The translations under genes and the position numbers were made by a program. 64,000 bases of DNA. Origin: Polynucleobacter sp. JS-Safj-400b-B2. Lineage in GTDB: Bacteria > Pseudomonadota > Gammaproteobacteria > Burkholderiales > Burkholderiaceae. Each line of letters starts with the position of its first letter. Positions within the stretch are counted from its first letter, which is position 1. Below the pieces are notes generated by a model. It ran no database searches, was not told the DNA's origin, and worked only from the letters and a program-made list of their open reading frames with translations. The stretch is taken from contig NZ_JACVPJ010000006.1 of NCBI RefSeq assembly GCF_018881975.1, positions 1-64,000 of the forward strand, written 5' to 3'. This document shows, piece after piece, positions 21,578 through 31,446 of this stretch.

Positions 21578-23479
21578 TTATTTGCCTGAAAGCGCTGAAT
21601 TTGTAGCCAATATCGCAGGAAAACGTTGTTTGATGGAGTTAGTAATGCCCGCTACATCCAAGCCACACTTGGTCATCAACAAACTGTAGTCGCCATGCTC
21701 AATGAATTCATCAGGAAGACCTAATTGCAAGAGGGGTTTATTAATGCCGAGATTTGATAGCGCCTCCAGACAAGCACTGCCAGCACCGCCGGCGATAGCG
21801 CCATCTTCAATCGTTACAAAATAATCATGATCGGCAGCTAATGATTGAATTAAATCCACATCGAGCGGTTTAACAAAACGCATATTGGCAACGGTTGCAT
21901 CAATACCCTCAGCCACTTCAAGTGCAGGGTAGAGCAAAGTACCAAATGCCAAAATTGCTACACGTTGACCAGCAGGCGCAGTTGATTTACGACGAAGCTC
22001 GCCTTTACCCATTGGCAATGTACGTAATTCCTTAGATGGAATCGCACCAATACCCGCACCACGTGGATATCGCACTGCGCTTGGATGAGGTTGATGGAAA
22101 GCGGTTGTTAATAAATCGCGACACTCAGACTCATCTGCTGGTGTCATTACTAACATGTTTGGAATACAACGCAAGAATGGAATGTCATATGCCCCAGCAT
22201 GCGTAGCGCCATCAGCACCAACTAGGCCAGCGCGATCTAATGCAAACAGTACTGGCAAATCTTGTAAGGCCACATCATGAATGAGTTGGTCATACGCGCG
22301 TTGCAAGAAAGTAGAGTAAATAGCCACTACTGGCTTCATACCTTCGCACGCCATACCCGCTGCAAAAGTGACTGCATGCTGTTCAGCAATACCCACATCG
22401 TAGTAACGCTTAGGAAAATTCTTTTCAAACTCCACCAGGCCAGAACCTTCACGCATCGCTGGGGTAATACCGACCAACAAAGGATCTGCGTGTGCCATGT
22501 CGCACAACCATTCACCAAATACTTGGGTAAAGGTTTTCTTGCTAGCAACCGCTTTTTTGACGCCTTCTTCGGGATTGAATTTACTAGGACCGTGATACAG
22601 CACAGGATCAGCCTCAGCCAACTCATAGCCCTGACCTTTTTTGGTAACTACGTGCAAGAACTGCGGGCCACGACCTTCTAAAGCCAAGCGACGCACGTTT
22701 TGCAGCATCGGAATCAAGGCATCTAAATCATGGCCATCAATCGGGCCGAAATAATTAAAGCCAAACTCTTGGAAAATTGTTGATGGTGAAACCATGCCTT
22801 TGGCATGATCTTCAAGGCGTTTAGCAAACTCACGTAAGGGTGGCGCAATGGATAGGACACTATCAATGCCTTTTTTTGTCGCTGAATAAATATTACCGCT
22901 GAGCAATCTAGCCAAGTGGCGATTAAGGGCACCTACAGCTGGAGAGATTGACATGTCGTTGTCATTCAAAATGACTACAAGCGGCAAGTCGTCATACACA
23001 CCAGCGTTGTTCATGGCTTCGAAAGCCATCCCACCAGTCATAGCGCTATCGCCAATCACTGCTACAGCAACATGTCGCTCGCCTTTTGTTTGAAAAGCAC
23101 GTGCCATACCCATTGCTGCAGAAATGCTCGTTGAGGAATGGCCGGTGCCAAAAGCATCAAACTCACTTTCAGAGCGATGTGGAAAACCTGATAAACCTTG
23201 ATATTGACGCAAGGTATTCATGCGCTCACGACGACCAGTCAGAATCTTGTGTGGATAGCTTTGATGACCCACATCCCAAACAATACGATCGTCTGGTGTG
23301 TCGAACACGTAATGTAAAGCAATCGATAATTCCACTGTTCCCAAGTTTGACGACAGATGACCACCCGTCTTAGAAACAGAGTCCAGAACAAACTCACGCA
23401 ACTCATCAGCTAGAGCAGGCAGCTCTTCACGCGAGAGTTTTTTAAGATCATCGGGGGAGTTAATGGAAAGTAAAGTCAT
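21578..23479 (-). CDS. dxs: 1-deoxy-D-xylulose-5-phosphate synthase
   Basis: A 633-residue thiamine-diphosphate enzyme that joins pyruvate and glyceraldehyde 3-phosphate, the entry to the MEP isoprenoid pathway. Visible signatures are [14 protein letters not shown] (~72), [19 protein letters not shown] (~150-168), [28 protein letters not shown] (~425) and [11 protein letters not shown]. The ThDP motif usually starts G-D-G; here it reads G-D-S, a small oddity. It lies with ispA and xseB in one minus-strand block, the common betaproteobacterial arrangement, so early and middle isoprenoid steps are co-expressed. Confidence 0.96.
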   Translation of the reverse strand: MTLLSINSPDDLKKLSREELPALADELREFVLDSVSKTGGHLSSNLGTVELSIALHYVFDTPDDRIVWDVGHQSYPHKILTGRRERMNTLRQYQGLSGFPHRSESEFDAFGTGHSSTSISAAMGMARAFQTKGERHVAVAVIGDSAMTGGMAFEAMNNAGVYDDLPLVVILNDNDMSISPAVGALNRHLARLLSGNIYSATKKGIDSVLSIAPPLREFAKRLEDHAKGMVSPSTIFQEFGFNYFGPIDGHDLDALIPMLQNVRRLALEGRGPQFLHVVTKKGQGYELAEADPVLYHGPSKFNPEEGVKKAVASKKTFTQVFGEWLCDMAHADPLLVGITPAMREGSGLVEFEKNFPKRYYDVGIAEQHAVTFAAGMACEGMKPVVAIYSTFLQRAYDQLIHDVALQDLPVLFALDRAGLVGADGATHAGAYDIPFLRCIPNMLVMTPADESECRDLLTTAFHQPHPSAVRYPRGAGIGAIPSKELRTLPMGKGELRRKSTAPAGQRVAILAFGTLLYPALEVAEGIDATVANMRFVKPLDVDLIQSLAADHDYFVTIEDGAIAGGAGSACLEALSNLGINKPLLQLGLPDEFIEHGDYSLLMTKCGLDVAGITNSIKQRFPAILATNSALSGK

Positions 23480-23523
23480 TGAACCTAAGTAATCTGTACT
23501 GATAAATTTCTCTTGCTAGTCTC

Positions 23524-24420
23524 TTATTTGCCGCGATTGACAACCAAGAGAGCCAAATCTTTTAATGCCTGCGCTTGCGCACCAAAACCATCTAGGCTGG
23601 CGATTGCCGTTTCTTGCAAATCTTTAGCCTGCTTCTGTGCATAGTCTAAACCCATCAAGGTCACATAGGTCGGCTTATTCGCCGCAGCGTCTTTGCCAGC
23701 AGTCTTACCCAAGGTTTGACTATCAGCGGTGGCATCCAGCACGTCATCTACAATCTGAAACGCCAACCCTAGGGCTTTTGAATAATGATCGAGATTCAAC
23801 ATTTGCGCAGGATTCAGGTTGGCAGCAATGCCTCCTAGCTCAACAGCACATGACAACAAAGCACCAGTCTTCATGGCATGCATTTGCTTTAGGCCTGGCA
23901 AATCTAGTTTTTTACCAACACTCTCCAAATCAATTGCCTGACCGCCTGCCATACCTCGTGAACCAGAGGCAGCAGCTAAAGAGGCAATCATGTTGAGGCG
24001 CACTTGCGTATCGCAGTTTGTAATGGCAATAATTTCGAAGGCCCGAGTTTGCAGTGCATCCCCCACCAGTAATGCTGTTGCCTCATCAAAAGCTTTGTGT
24101 ACTGTCGGACGACCGCGACGCAAATCATCATCGTCCATACAGGGCAAGTCATCGTGCACTAATGAGTAAGCATGGATTAATTCAATTGCTACAGCAGCAG
24201 CATCTAATGCCTCGCCGCATTCTTTATCATCGCCGAGTTGACCTGCAGCGTAAACCAACAGTGGGCGTATACGCTTGCCGCCACCTTGCGCCGCATATCG
24301 CATTGCCTCATGCAAACGACGAGGGGTATTTTGTGCGGAATCAAGCAAGCGATCTAAGGCTCGCTCAGTACGCTCAGAGTGAGAAGTGATCCACTCCTGA
24401 AATTGAAAAGCAGTGCTCAA
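23524..24420 (-). CDS. ispA: Farnesyl diphosphate synthase (polyprenyl synthetase)
   Basis: A 298-residue trans-prenyltransferase. The first Asp-rich motif is DDLPCMDDDDLRRGRPTVH (~92-110) and the second is FQIVDDVLDATADS (~228-241). It condenses isopentenyl and dimethylallyl units to C15. The start is a TTG touching the TAA of xseB, with GAGG 5-6 nt upstream inside xseB, so it is translationally coupled. It sits between xseB and dxs. Confidence 0.95.
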   Translation of the reverse strand: MSTAFQFQEWITSHSERTERALDRLLDSAQNTPRRLHEAMRYAAQGGGKRIRPLLVYAAGQLGDDKECGEALDAAAVAIELIHAYSLVHDDLPCMDDDDLRRGRPTVHKAFDEATALLVGDALQTRAFEIIAITNCDTQVRLNMIASLAAASGSRGMAGGQAIDLESVGKKLDLPGLKQMHAMKTGALLSCAVELGGIAANLNPAQMLNLDHYSKALGLAFQIVDDVLDATADSQTLGKTAGKDAAANKPTYVTLMGLDYAQKQAKDLQETAIASLDGFGAQAQALKDLALLVVNRGK

Positions 24421-24654
24421 TTAAGCCTCGAACACGCGAACTTGTTGCTCAACCTGAGCCAACATTCCTTGGCAGTGCTTAAGCAATGCCGCACCACGTT
24501 GATAGGCTAATAAGGTTTCTTCAAGTGAAAATTTGCCAGATTCCATATCGGAAATAAGCTTCTCAAGCTCTTTAACGGCCTGTTCATAGCGTAAATCGGG
24601 GTCGATTTGAACCTCAAGACCGGGTTTTTGACTCTCTGACTTCTTGGCTGGCAT
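24421..24654 (-). CDS. xseB: Exodeoxyribonuclease VII small subunit
   Basis: A 77-residue protein with the XseB pattern: RYEQAVKELEKLISDMESGKFSLEETLLAYQRG followed by a helix with CQGMLAQVEQQV. It forms the coiled-coil small subunit that associates with XseA to degrade single-stranded DNA. It is the first gene of the xseB-ispA-dxs-folE2 run. It is divergent from the Rieske gene across ~160 bp. xseA is not in the window. Confidence 0.93.
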   Translation of the reverse strand: MPAKKSESQKPGLEVQIDPDLRYEQAVKELEKLISDMESGKFSLEETLLAYQRGAALLKHCQGMLAQVEQQVRVFEA

Positions 24655-24722
24655 AAGCTATTTCCTTCGTATTTCCTACACGGATAGCCCTACATATTAA
24701 AGCGAGAAACCCCTTGGATGGG

Positions 24723-24728
24723 TATAAT
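24723..24728 (+). promoter_or_regulatory. Candidate -10 (TATAAT) for the Rieske gene
   Basis: A perfect TATAAT lies about 90 bp before the ATG of the Rieske oxygenase gene. I see no clear -35, so this is a weak promoter call. Confidence 0.35.
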
Positions 24729-24815
24729 CCATCCCTTCCTTTCCAATATCGATCCGTCGATGGTTGGATTGGTTATTCCGCTTAGCTTCGGCTGACGTTT
24801 TCGGGGGTGGGGAGA

Positions 24816-25922
24816 ATGACTAATCTGGCTACCGCGCAGAAGCTTGCGCCGTCCAATCTACAACTGCCGGTTTCGGCATATTTTGACGCTGAGTTATATC
24901 AGCGGGAAATTGAACTGCTTTTTAAGCAGGGCCCCGGCTATGTTGGTCATGAATTGATGGTGCCTGAAATGGGCTCCTATCAAACTTTAAGCGCAGAAAA
25001 CGAAGGTCGCATTCTTGTTCGCAATGAATCTGGCATAGAACTTCTTTCAAACGTCTGCCGCCATCGCCAAGCATTAATGCTCAATGGTCGCGGCAAAACT
25101 GACAATATTGTCTGCCCATTACATCGCTGGACCTATGACCTAGGCGGCAATTTATTGGGTGCTCCACACTTTGAAGATAAGCCTTGTTTAAATCTAGGCA
25201 AATCCCCTTTGCAAAATTGGCAAGGACTCCTGTTTGAAGGGCCGCGCGACGTACGCACTGACCTCGCCAAACTGGGCGTTGCAGATGATCTCAAGTTTGA
25301 AGGTTATGTACTCGATCATGTTGAAGTACATGAGTGCAACTACAACTGGAAAACATTCATCGAGGTGTATCTCGAGGACTATCACGTTGTGCCATTTCAT
25401 CCGGGCTTAGGTAAGTTTGTTTCTTGCGAAGATCTGCACTGGGAATTTGGTGACTGGCATAGCGTACAAACGGTTGGCGTTCACAAAGATTTGCAAACCC
25501 CTGGCTCACCAACCTACCGCAACTGGCATGAGGCAGTGTTACGTCAATTTGACGGCAAAGCCCCGCGCCATGGAGCTATTTGGCTAACCTATTACCCCAA
25601 TGTGATGGTGGAGTGGTATCCGGGTGTATTGTGCGTATCCACACTTCACCCAATGGGGCCTGGCAAAACACGCAACATCGTTGAGTTCTACTATCCAGAA
25701 GAAATTGCTTTGTTTGAGCGTGAATTTGTGGAGGCAGAACGTGCCGCTTATATGGAAACTTGCATCGAGGATGATGAAATTGCTGAGCGCATGGATCAAG
25801 GACGTGCAGCACTACTGGCTCGCGGTATAAATGAAGTGGGTCCCTATCAAAGCCCCATGGAAGATGGCATGCAACATTTTCATGAGTGGTATCGCCGCGC
25901 CATGAAATTTGAAGGCGCATAA
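24816..25922 (+). CDS. Rieske (2Fe-2S) aromatic-ring-hydroxylase-type oxygenase alpha subunit
   Basis: A 368-residue non-haem iron oxygenase. The Rieske site is CRHRQALMLNGRG then CPLHRWTYD (C-x-H and C-x2-H, ~70-105). The mononuclear iron site is EVYLEDYHVVPFHPGL (~183-198) with D-x2-H-x4-H geometry. No beta subunit, ferredoxin or reductase is adjacent, so it relies on partners elsewhere, perhaps the 2Fe-2S flavoprotein at 47.6 kb. It is followed after 48 bp by sseA. The substrate cannot be read from the sequence. Such stand-alone oxygenases may hydroxylate lipids or aromatic acids. The ATG at 24816 is preferred, although an in-frame GTG at 24807 is possible. Confidence 0.85.
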   Translation: MTNLATAQKLAPSNLQLPVSAYFDAELYQREIELLFKQGPGYVGHELMVPEMGSYQTLSAENEGRILVRNESGIELLSNVCRHRQALMLNGRGKTDNIVCPLHRWTYDLGGNLLGAPHFEDKPCLNLGKSPLQNWQGLLFEGPRDVRTDLAKLGVADDLKFEGYVLDHVEVHECNYNWKTFIEVYLEDYHVVPFHPGLGKFVSCEDLHWEFGDWHSVQTVGVHKDLQTPGSPTYRNWHEAVLRQFDGKAPRHGAIWLTYYPNVMVEWYPGVLCVSTLHPMGPGKTRNIVEFYYPEEIALFEREFVEAERAAYMETCIEDDEIAERMDQGRAALLARGINEVGPYQSPMEDGMQHFHEWYRRAMKFEGA

Positions 25923-25970
25923 TCAAAACAAGTTTTATCAATACCCCTTGCCACCTATAAAGGAAGCATC

Positions 25971-26801
25971 ATGTCTCCTCTAATCTCAGCAAACCAGTTA
26001 GAAGAAATCATTAATAGTGGTGAGAATGTATTGCTCTGTGATTGCCGCTTTGATCTAGTAGATCCACTGATTGGCAAAAATTCCTACGAAGAAAGTCATA
26101 TTCCAGGCGCCATCTACGTTGACCTTGATAAAGATCTTTCAGGGGCAAAATCTGGCAGCAATGGCCGTCACCCTCTTCCCAGTCCTAAAGCCTGGGCAAT
26201 TACCAAGACTCGCTTAGGCATCAGCCCAAACACTTTAGTAGTTGCCTACGACAAACAAGGCTCTGTATATGCCAGCCGCTTATGGTGGATGCTGAAATCC
26301 ACTGGCCATGCCAATGTACAAGTGTTGGATGGCGGACTAGATTCTTGGAATGGTCCTATGGGCACCATTCCTAGAGCACCGACCCCTTGCGCCCAAGTGA
26401 TCGGAGTGATGCCTTATGCAGGGCTCGCTCTAGTTGACGAGGTGGTAGGCAATCTACAAACCCAGAAAAACAAAATTATTGATGCTCGGACAGAAGATCG
26501 TTTTCATGGTCAAAATGAAACTTTAGATCCTGTTGGCGGGCATATCCCTGGCGCAATGAATCGCTTCTTCAAAAACAATCTCAACGCGACTGCATTTAAA
26601 ACTCCGGAGCAATTATTCAAAGAGTTCACAGAATTTCTTGGACCTATTAAAGCGTCTGAAGTCATTCATCAATGTGGCTCAGGCGTCACTGCTTGCCATA
26701 ACCTTTTGGCGATGGAGCTTGCTGGATTTAAAGGTTCGCGCCTGTATGCAGGCAGTTGGAGCGAATGGTGTGCAGACACCAATAGGCCTGTTGAACTCTA
26801 G
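25971..26801 (+). CDS. sseA: Sulfurtransferase, 3-mercaptopyruvate type (two rhodanese domains)
   Basis: A 276-residue protein with two rhodanese domains. The N-terminal inactive one contains LLCDCRFDLVDPLIGKNSYE and GAIYVDLDKDLSG. The C-terminal one ends with the active-site loop HQCGSGVTACHNLLA (Cys ~232). The CGSGVTA loop is closer to 3-mercaptopyruvate sulfurtransferases than to thiosulfate-specific rhodanese. It moves sulfur to cyanide or thiols. It is on the same strand as the Rieske gene with a 48-bp gap and a purine-rich ribosome site (AAGGAAG). Confidence 0.85.
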   Translation: MSPLISANQLEEIINSGENVLLCDCRFDLVDPLIGKNSYEESHIPGAIYVDLDKDLSGAKSGSNGRHPLPSPKAWAITKTRLGISPNTLVVAYDKQGSVYASRLWWMLKSTGHANVQVLDGGLDSWNGPMGTIPRAPTPCAQVIGVMPYAGLALVDEVVGNLQTQKNKIIDARTEDRFHGQNETLDPVGGHIPGAMNRFFKNNLNATAFKTPEQLFKEFTEFLGPIKASEVIHQCGSGVTACHNLLAMELAGFKGSRLYAGSWSEWCADTNRPVEL

Positions 26802-26832
26802 GGCAGTTGAGTTTTAAGTCTGTGGAAATGTA

Positions 26833-27606
26833 TTAATGCAGTAAAGAAAGCAGGATCACAAAACCTACGCCGCAAGCAATCAATAGTGTTTGACGCAAAG
26901 ACTCAACCCAGTGTGGACGGCGGTGCATTTGCGGAATGAGATCACTCACCGCAATATAAATAAAACTACTGGACGCAATCACTAGTAAGTAAGGCATCGC
27001 TGCATGGGCGCGCTCCAAAAAGAAATATGCCAGTACCCCGCCTACTACCGCTGATAAGCCGCAGATAAAGTTGTATAACAAAGCACGTGCGCGCGAGAAG
27101 CCAGCATTCAGAAGCACAATGAAATCGCCGATCTCTTGTGGAATCTCGTGGGCAATGATCGCAATAGCGGTGAAGATACCAGCCTGATAGTCGGCCATGA
27201 AGGCTGCCGCTATCAAGATGCCATCTACAAAGTTATGAATACCATCACCAACCAAAATCATCCAACCACTACGCCCAGCATTTTCAGCATCATGGCCATG
27301 ATGGTGCTGGTGCCCATCGCCTTCATGATGGTGATCGTGACGTAGTAAAGCGATTTTCTCGAGCAAGAAGAATCCTAATAACCCAGCGAGCAAGGTGGCA
27401 AACAAGTACTGGGGGCTTGCACCCTCCATGCTAAATGCCTCAGGCAAGGAGTGAAGTAAAGCAGTTGCCAACAAAATACCAACAGATAAACTGACCATGT
27501 TGTTGACCATCTTCGACAGCATCGCTAAAGAACAACTTGCTGCAACTAAGACGCTAGCAGTGCCTGCTAAGGTGGTGACCAAGAGAATGGTTTGTAAAAC
27601 AGGCAT
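26833..27606 (-). CDS. ZIP-family metal transporter (257 aa)
   Basis: An inner-membrane protein with about eight hydrophobic segments. A His-rich loop (RHDHHHEGDGHQHHHGHD) follows the third segment. The metal-binding helices are visible as GDGIHNFVDGILIAAAF and AIIAHEIPQEIGDFIVL. It would import Zn2+ or another divalent metal. The start is the ATG at 27606, 3 nt after the stop of the upstream hydrolase gene; longer versions would overlap that gene. The short gap suggests one operon with the hydrolase. Confidence 0.88.
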   Translation of the reverse strand: MPVLQTILLVTTLAGTASVLVAASCSLAMLSKMVNNMVSLSVGILLATALLHSLPEAFSMEGASPQYLFATLLAGLLGFFLLEKIALLRHDHHHEGDGHQHHHGHDAENAGRSGWMILVGDGIHNFVDGILIAAAFMADYQAGIFTAIAIIAHEIPQEIGDFIVLLNAGFSRARALLYNFICGLSAVVGGVLAYFFLERAHAAMPYLLVIASSSFIYIAVSDLIPQMHRRPHWVESLRQTLLIACGVGFVILLSLLH

Positions 27607-27611
27607 CGCGC

Positions 27612-28487
27612 TTACACCACTCCCATTTTCTTGAACCAGGCAAGACATTTTTCCCAACCATCTTTAGCAGGACCCTCACGATAAGTGGCGCGATAGTCTG
27701 CATGGAAAGCATGTGGAGCATCTGGGTACACTTCAAATTGACAGGCCTTAGCCGCTGGATTTTTTGGGGCTGCTTGCGCTAGTGCGGTACGCATTTGTTC
27801 AATGCTCTCTAGAGAAATCCCGGTATCAGCAGCACCGTACAAGCCGAGCACTGGTGCTTTTAAATCAGCAGCAATATCTACAGGATGTTTGGGGTTACCT
27901 TCAGTCTTCTCGCCGATGAGGCGTCCATACCAGGCCACTCCGGCACGTACTTGTGGCAGGGTTGCCGATAGCCAAGTAATACGACCACCCCAACAGAAGC
28001 CGGTTACACCGACCCGCTTGAGATCACCGCCATTCTTACCAGCCCAAACCAAGGCTGCCTGCAAATCATTTAAGACCTGCGAGTCTGGAGTTTTGGCCAC
28101 AATATTTTGCTGAATCTCCGCTATCGTTCCATAAGCATTTGGATCGCCTGCGCGGGCAAAGAATTCTGGGGCAATAGCAAGATAACCTAATTTGGCAAAA
28201 CGTCTTGTGACATCAGCAATATATTCGTGCACGCCAAAGATTTCACTCGCGACAATAATGACGGGCAACGAGCCTTTCACTTTTTCAGGGCGAGAAACAT
28301 AAGCAGGCATCTGAAAACTACCAACAGGAATCATCTGCTCACCAGCTTTGATGCCCTTGAAATCCGTTTCGATAGCAGCAGCCATGACAGGCTCAGACGC
28401 AGCTACAAATCCAACCCCAATTGCGGTCGCACCCAGTGCGGATGTCTTCATGAAATTGCGTCGACTATTTTGAATATCTTTACTCAT
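27612..28487 (-). CDS. Tat-exported dienelactone-hydrolase-family protein (291 aa)
   Basis: The N-terminus has a twin-arginine signal (RRNFMKTSALGATAIGVGF) with a cleavage-like VMAAA. The mature part is an alpha/beta hydrolase of the dienelactone hydrolase type with the nucleophile motif GFCWGGRI (Cys), an acidic residue near LYGAADTG, and the His in YPDAPHAFHADY. Cytoplasmic relatives open dienelactones in aromatic degradation; an exported form may act on other esters in the periplasm. It precedes the ZIP gene by a few bases. Confidence 0.9.
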   Translation of the reverse strand: MSKDIQNSRRNFMKTSALGATAIGVGFVAASEPVMAAAIETDFKGIKAGEQMIPVGSFQMPAYVSRPEKVKGSLPVIIVASEIFGVHEYIADVTRRFAKLGYLAIAPEFFARAGDPNAYGTIAEIQQNIVAKTPDSQVLNDLQAALVWAGKNGGDLKRVGVTGFCWGGRITWLSATLPQVRAGVAWYGRLIGEKTEGNPKHPVDIAADLKAPVLGLYGAADTGISLESIEQMRTALAQAAPKNPAAKACQFEVYPDAPHAFHADYRATYREGPAKDGWEKCLAWFKKMGVV

Positions 28488-28534
28488 TATCTTGTCCCCT
28501 AGCTTGTATTACCCATTCAATACTTAATCAATAC

Positions 28535-31363
28535 TTAATGCGCTTCTTCCCAATTATCGCCAATCCCAATACTAACTACCAAAGGCACCTTGAGATCAGC
28601 AACATGACACATTAAATCCGGCAGCTTTGCCTGCAGTAGCTCAATTTCGTCTAAGGGCACATCAAATACCAATTCATCATGGACTTGAAGCAGCATTTTG
28701 GTTTTTAACTGTTCCTTTTCCAACCAATCCTCAACAGCAATCATCGCTAACTTAATTAAGTCTGCAGCAGTACCTTGCATAGGGGCATTAATTGCCGCAC
28801 GTTCGGCGCCTTGGCGGCGAGGACCATTTGATCCCTTGATTTCCGGCAACCAGAGACGTCGCCCGAAGACTGTTTCTACGTAACCATTTTCCCGCGCCTC
28901 AAGACGAGTGCGCTCCATGTACTGAGCAACCCCCGGATAACGATCAAAGTATTTGGCGATGTAGTTTTGGGCAGCTGAACGCTCAATACCCAAGTTACCA
29001 GCTAAGCCAAAAGCACTCATACCGTAAATAAGACCAAAGTTAATCACTTTGGCATAACGACGTTGCTCAGAATTGACATCATCCAAAGGAATGCCAAAGA
29101 TCTCTGCCGCAGTAGCTTGATGAACGTCTTTGCCTTCTCTAAATGCAGTTAATAGGTTTTCATCTTCAGCGATATGCGCCATGATGCGCAACTCAATTTG
29201 CGAGTAATCTGCTGATAACAACTTACATCCTTCTGCCGGAATAAATGCCTCGCGTATACGACGACCCTCTTCTGTACGCACAGGAATATTTTGTATGTTG
29301 GGATCGCTTGATGCCAGACGACCGGTAACCGCGGTAGCTTGAGAAAAGTTCGTGTGAACGCGCCCAGTCTTGGGATCGGCCATACGAGGGAGCTTCTCAA
29401 TATACGTAGACATGAGCTTTGCCAAGCTACGGTAGTCAAGAATACGTGCTGGTAGCGGATAGTCTTCAGCCAACTTCTGCAAAACCTCCTCATCCGTAGA
29501 GGGTGCACCCGATGGCGTCTTTTTTATCACTGGGAGCTCAAGTTGCCCAAATAAAATTTCTGCGATTTGCTTGGGTGACTGAATGTTGAACGGCTGACCA
29601 GCTAACTTATGAATCTCACCCTCCAATTCAAGTAGACGCTTACCTACTTGTTGCCCTTGTTTCGCCAATAGCGCGGAATCAATCCGAATACCGTTACGCT
29701 CCATGATGCCGAGTACACGCATGGCTGGCATCTCAACGTTTTCATAGATGTAGAGCAATCCAGGGCTTTCCTGAATCTGTGGCCATAACTCCAAATGGAG
29801 GCGCAAGGTAATGTCAGCATCTTCTGCCGCATAGTCTGTCGCAATCTGGAGATCCACTTGATCAAAGCCAATCTGGTGAACCCCTTTGCCGCAGACCTCT
29901 TCGTAGCGAATCGTCTTCATACCTAGATGGCGCTCAGCTAAGCTATCCATGTTGTGCGGCATGTGTGACTCAAGAACATACGACTCGAGCAAGGTATCGA
30001 ATGCAACACCTTTTAAAGTAATGCCATGGTTTGCAAAAATATGGGCGTCGTACTTTAAGTTTTGTCCCACCTTTAAATGTGCTGCACTTTCTAACCAGGA
30101 TTTCATGCGTGCAAGAACTAGATTTCGATCGAGCTGTACCTCGCCATTACGATGCGCAACTGGGATATAGCAAGCCTCACCCGGTTTGACCGATAAAGAA
30201 ATTCCAACGAGCTCTGCAGCAAGCGCATCAAGACTAGTTGTTTCAGTGTCTACCGCTGTTAGCGCAGAAGACTCAATCTTTTTTAACCACTTCTCCAAGC
30301 CTGCTTCATCCACTACGCATTCATAGTGACGCTCGATCGCATCATGGGAGTCACGAGTTTCTTGTGACAAATCTTTGGTTGGCGCGCTAGCAATAACACG
30401 AGACTTTTTCCCTTCCTCACCCTGATTGGTGCTGGAGTGAATTGGGCTACCTGCTAAATCGAATGAAACTGCTTCAGAGCCCTTATTTTCTGGGCTTGTG
30501 AGCTGCTTTTCTACATCACGTAACCATGTCTTAAATGCATAACGTTCAAACAATTCGCGCAGCAAAGGGGCATCCTCAGATTTCGCATGCAAATCATCTA
30601 AGCTCGGTAAATGGGGTGATAAATCGCAATCCGTTTTTACCGTAATCAATTGACGTGCTTGCGGCAACCAAGGAAGAGTAGCGCGTAAGTTTTCACCAAC
30701 AACACCTTTAACTTGATCGGCATTTGCCATTAAGTTATCTAGGTTGCCAAATTCTGCCAACCATTTATTTGCTGTCTTTGGCCCCGCCTTCGGAACACCC
30801 GGTACGTTATCCACGGTATCGCCGATGATGGATAAATAATCCACAATCAATTCTGGAGGAACGCCAAACTTTTCCTTTACGCCTTCGATGTCTAGCTTTT
30901 CATTCGTCATCGTATTGATGAGAGTGACAGAAGGATTTACTAATTGCGCTAAATCTTTATCACCGGTAGAAATAATCGTTTCCCAACCCGCTTGCGTTGC
31001 CTGGCAAGCCAATGTACCAATCACATCATCTGCCTCAACGCCAGAAACCATTAATACCGGCCAACCTAATGCCTTGACCATGGCATGAATAGGCTCGATC
31101 TGTTTAACCAAATCTTCAGGCATGGGGGAGCGATGCGCTTTGTACTCTGAGTACATTTCATCACGGAAAGTCTTACCTTTGGCGTCAAAAACACAGGCTA
31201 TATGGTCAGCCTTGAGCTCAGAACGGGCTCGGCGCATCATATTGACCATGCCATAGATAGCTCCAGTGGGCTCTCCAGCCCCATTTCTGAGATCTGGCAT
31301 GGCATGAAAGGCGCGATAGAGGTAGCTAGAGCCATCTACCAACAAGAGTCTATGTTTAGTCAT
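28535..31363 (-). CDS. polA: DNA polymerase I
   Basis: A 942-residue polymerase with all three activities. The 5' nuclease domain (~1-290) starts LLLVDGSSYLYRAFHAMPDL. The 3'-5' exonuclease is intact: VDTETTSLD (~370), NLKYDAHIFANH and YAAEDADITLRL carry the four acidic residues. The polymerase has motif A DYSQIELRIMAHIAEDE (~715), motif B RRYAKVINFGLIYG and motif C QVHDELVFDVP. It fills gaps after Okazaki primer removal and in repair. The start at 31363 matches the family N-terminus. A DUF2782-like gene and thrB follow divergently, as is usual in this group. Confidence 0.97.
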   Translation of the reverse strand: MTKHRLLLVDGSSYLYRAFHAMPDLRNGAGEPTGAIYGMVNMMRRARSELKADHIACVFDAKGKTFRDEMYSEYKAHRSPMPEDLVKQIEPIHAMVKALGWPVLMVSGVEADDVIGTLACQATQAGWETIISTGDKDLAQLVNPSVTLINTMTNEKLDIEGVKEKFGVPPELIVDYLSIIGDTVDNVPGVPKAGPKTANKWLAEFGNLDNLMANADQVKGVVGENLRATLPWLPQARQLITVKTDCDLSPHLPSLDDLHAKSEDAPLLRELFERYAFKTWLRDVEKQLTSPENKGSEAVSFDLAGSPIHSSTNQGEEGKKSRVIASAPTKDLSQETRDSHDAIERHYECVVDEAGLEKWLKKIESSALTAVDTETTSLDALAAELVGISLSVKPGEACYIPVAHRNGEVQLDRNLVLARMKSWLESAAHLKVGQNLKYDAHIFANHGITLKGVAFDTLLESYVLESHMPHNMDSLAERHLGMKTIRYEEVCGKGVHQIGFDQVDLQIATDYAAEDADITLRLHLELWPQIQESPGLLYIYENVEMPAMRVLGIMERNGIRIDSALLAKQGQQVGKRLLELEGEIHKLAGQPFNIQSPKQIAEILFGQLELPVIKKTPSGAPSTDEEVLQKLAEDYPLPARILDYRSLAKLMSTYIEKLPRMADPKTGRVHTNFSQATAVTGRLASSDPNIQNIPVRTEEGRRIREAFIPAEGCKLLSADYSQIELRIMAHIAEDENLLTAFREGKDVHQATAAEIFGIPLDDVNSEQRRYAKVINFGLIYGMSAFGLAGNLGIERSAAQNYIAKYFDRYPGVAQYMERTRLEARENGYVETVFGRRLWLPEIKGSNGPRRQGAERAAINAPMQGTAADLIKLAMIAVEDWLEKEQLKTKMLLQVHDELVFDVPLDEIELLQAKLPDLMCHVADLKVPLVVSIGIGDNWEEAH

Positions 31364-31446
31364 ACTGCAATCGTACAATCTAGTTGTGAATTGCCTACAG
31401 GTCTGGTTAAGGAACCGTCCGAGAGTAGGCTTAAAAAGGTGAAAAA

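Noticed and set aside
22277..22681. Plus-strand frame of 134 residues inside dxs
   Set aside because: Antisense to conserved DXS coding sequence, with no ribosome site or recognisable domain.
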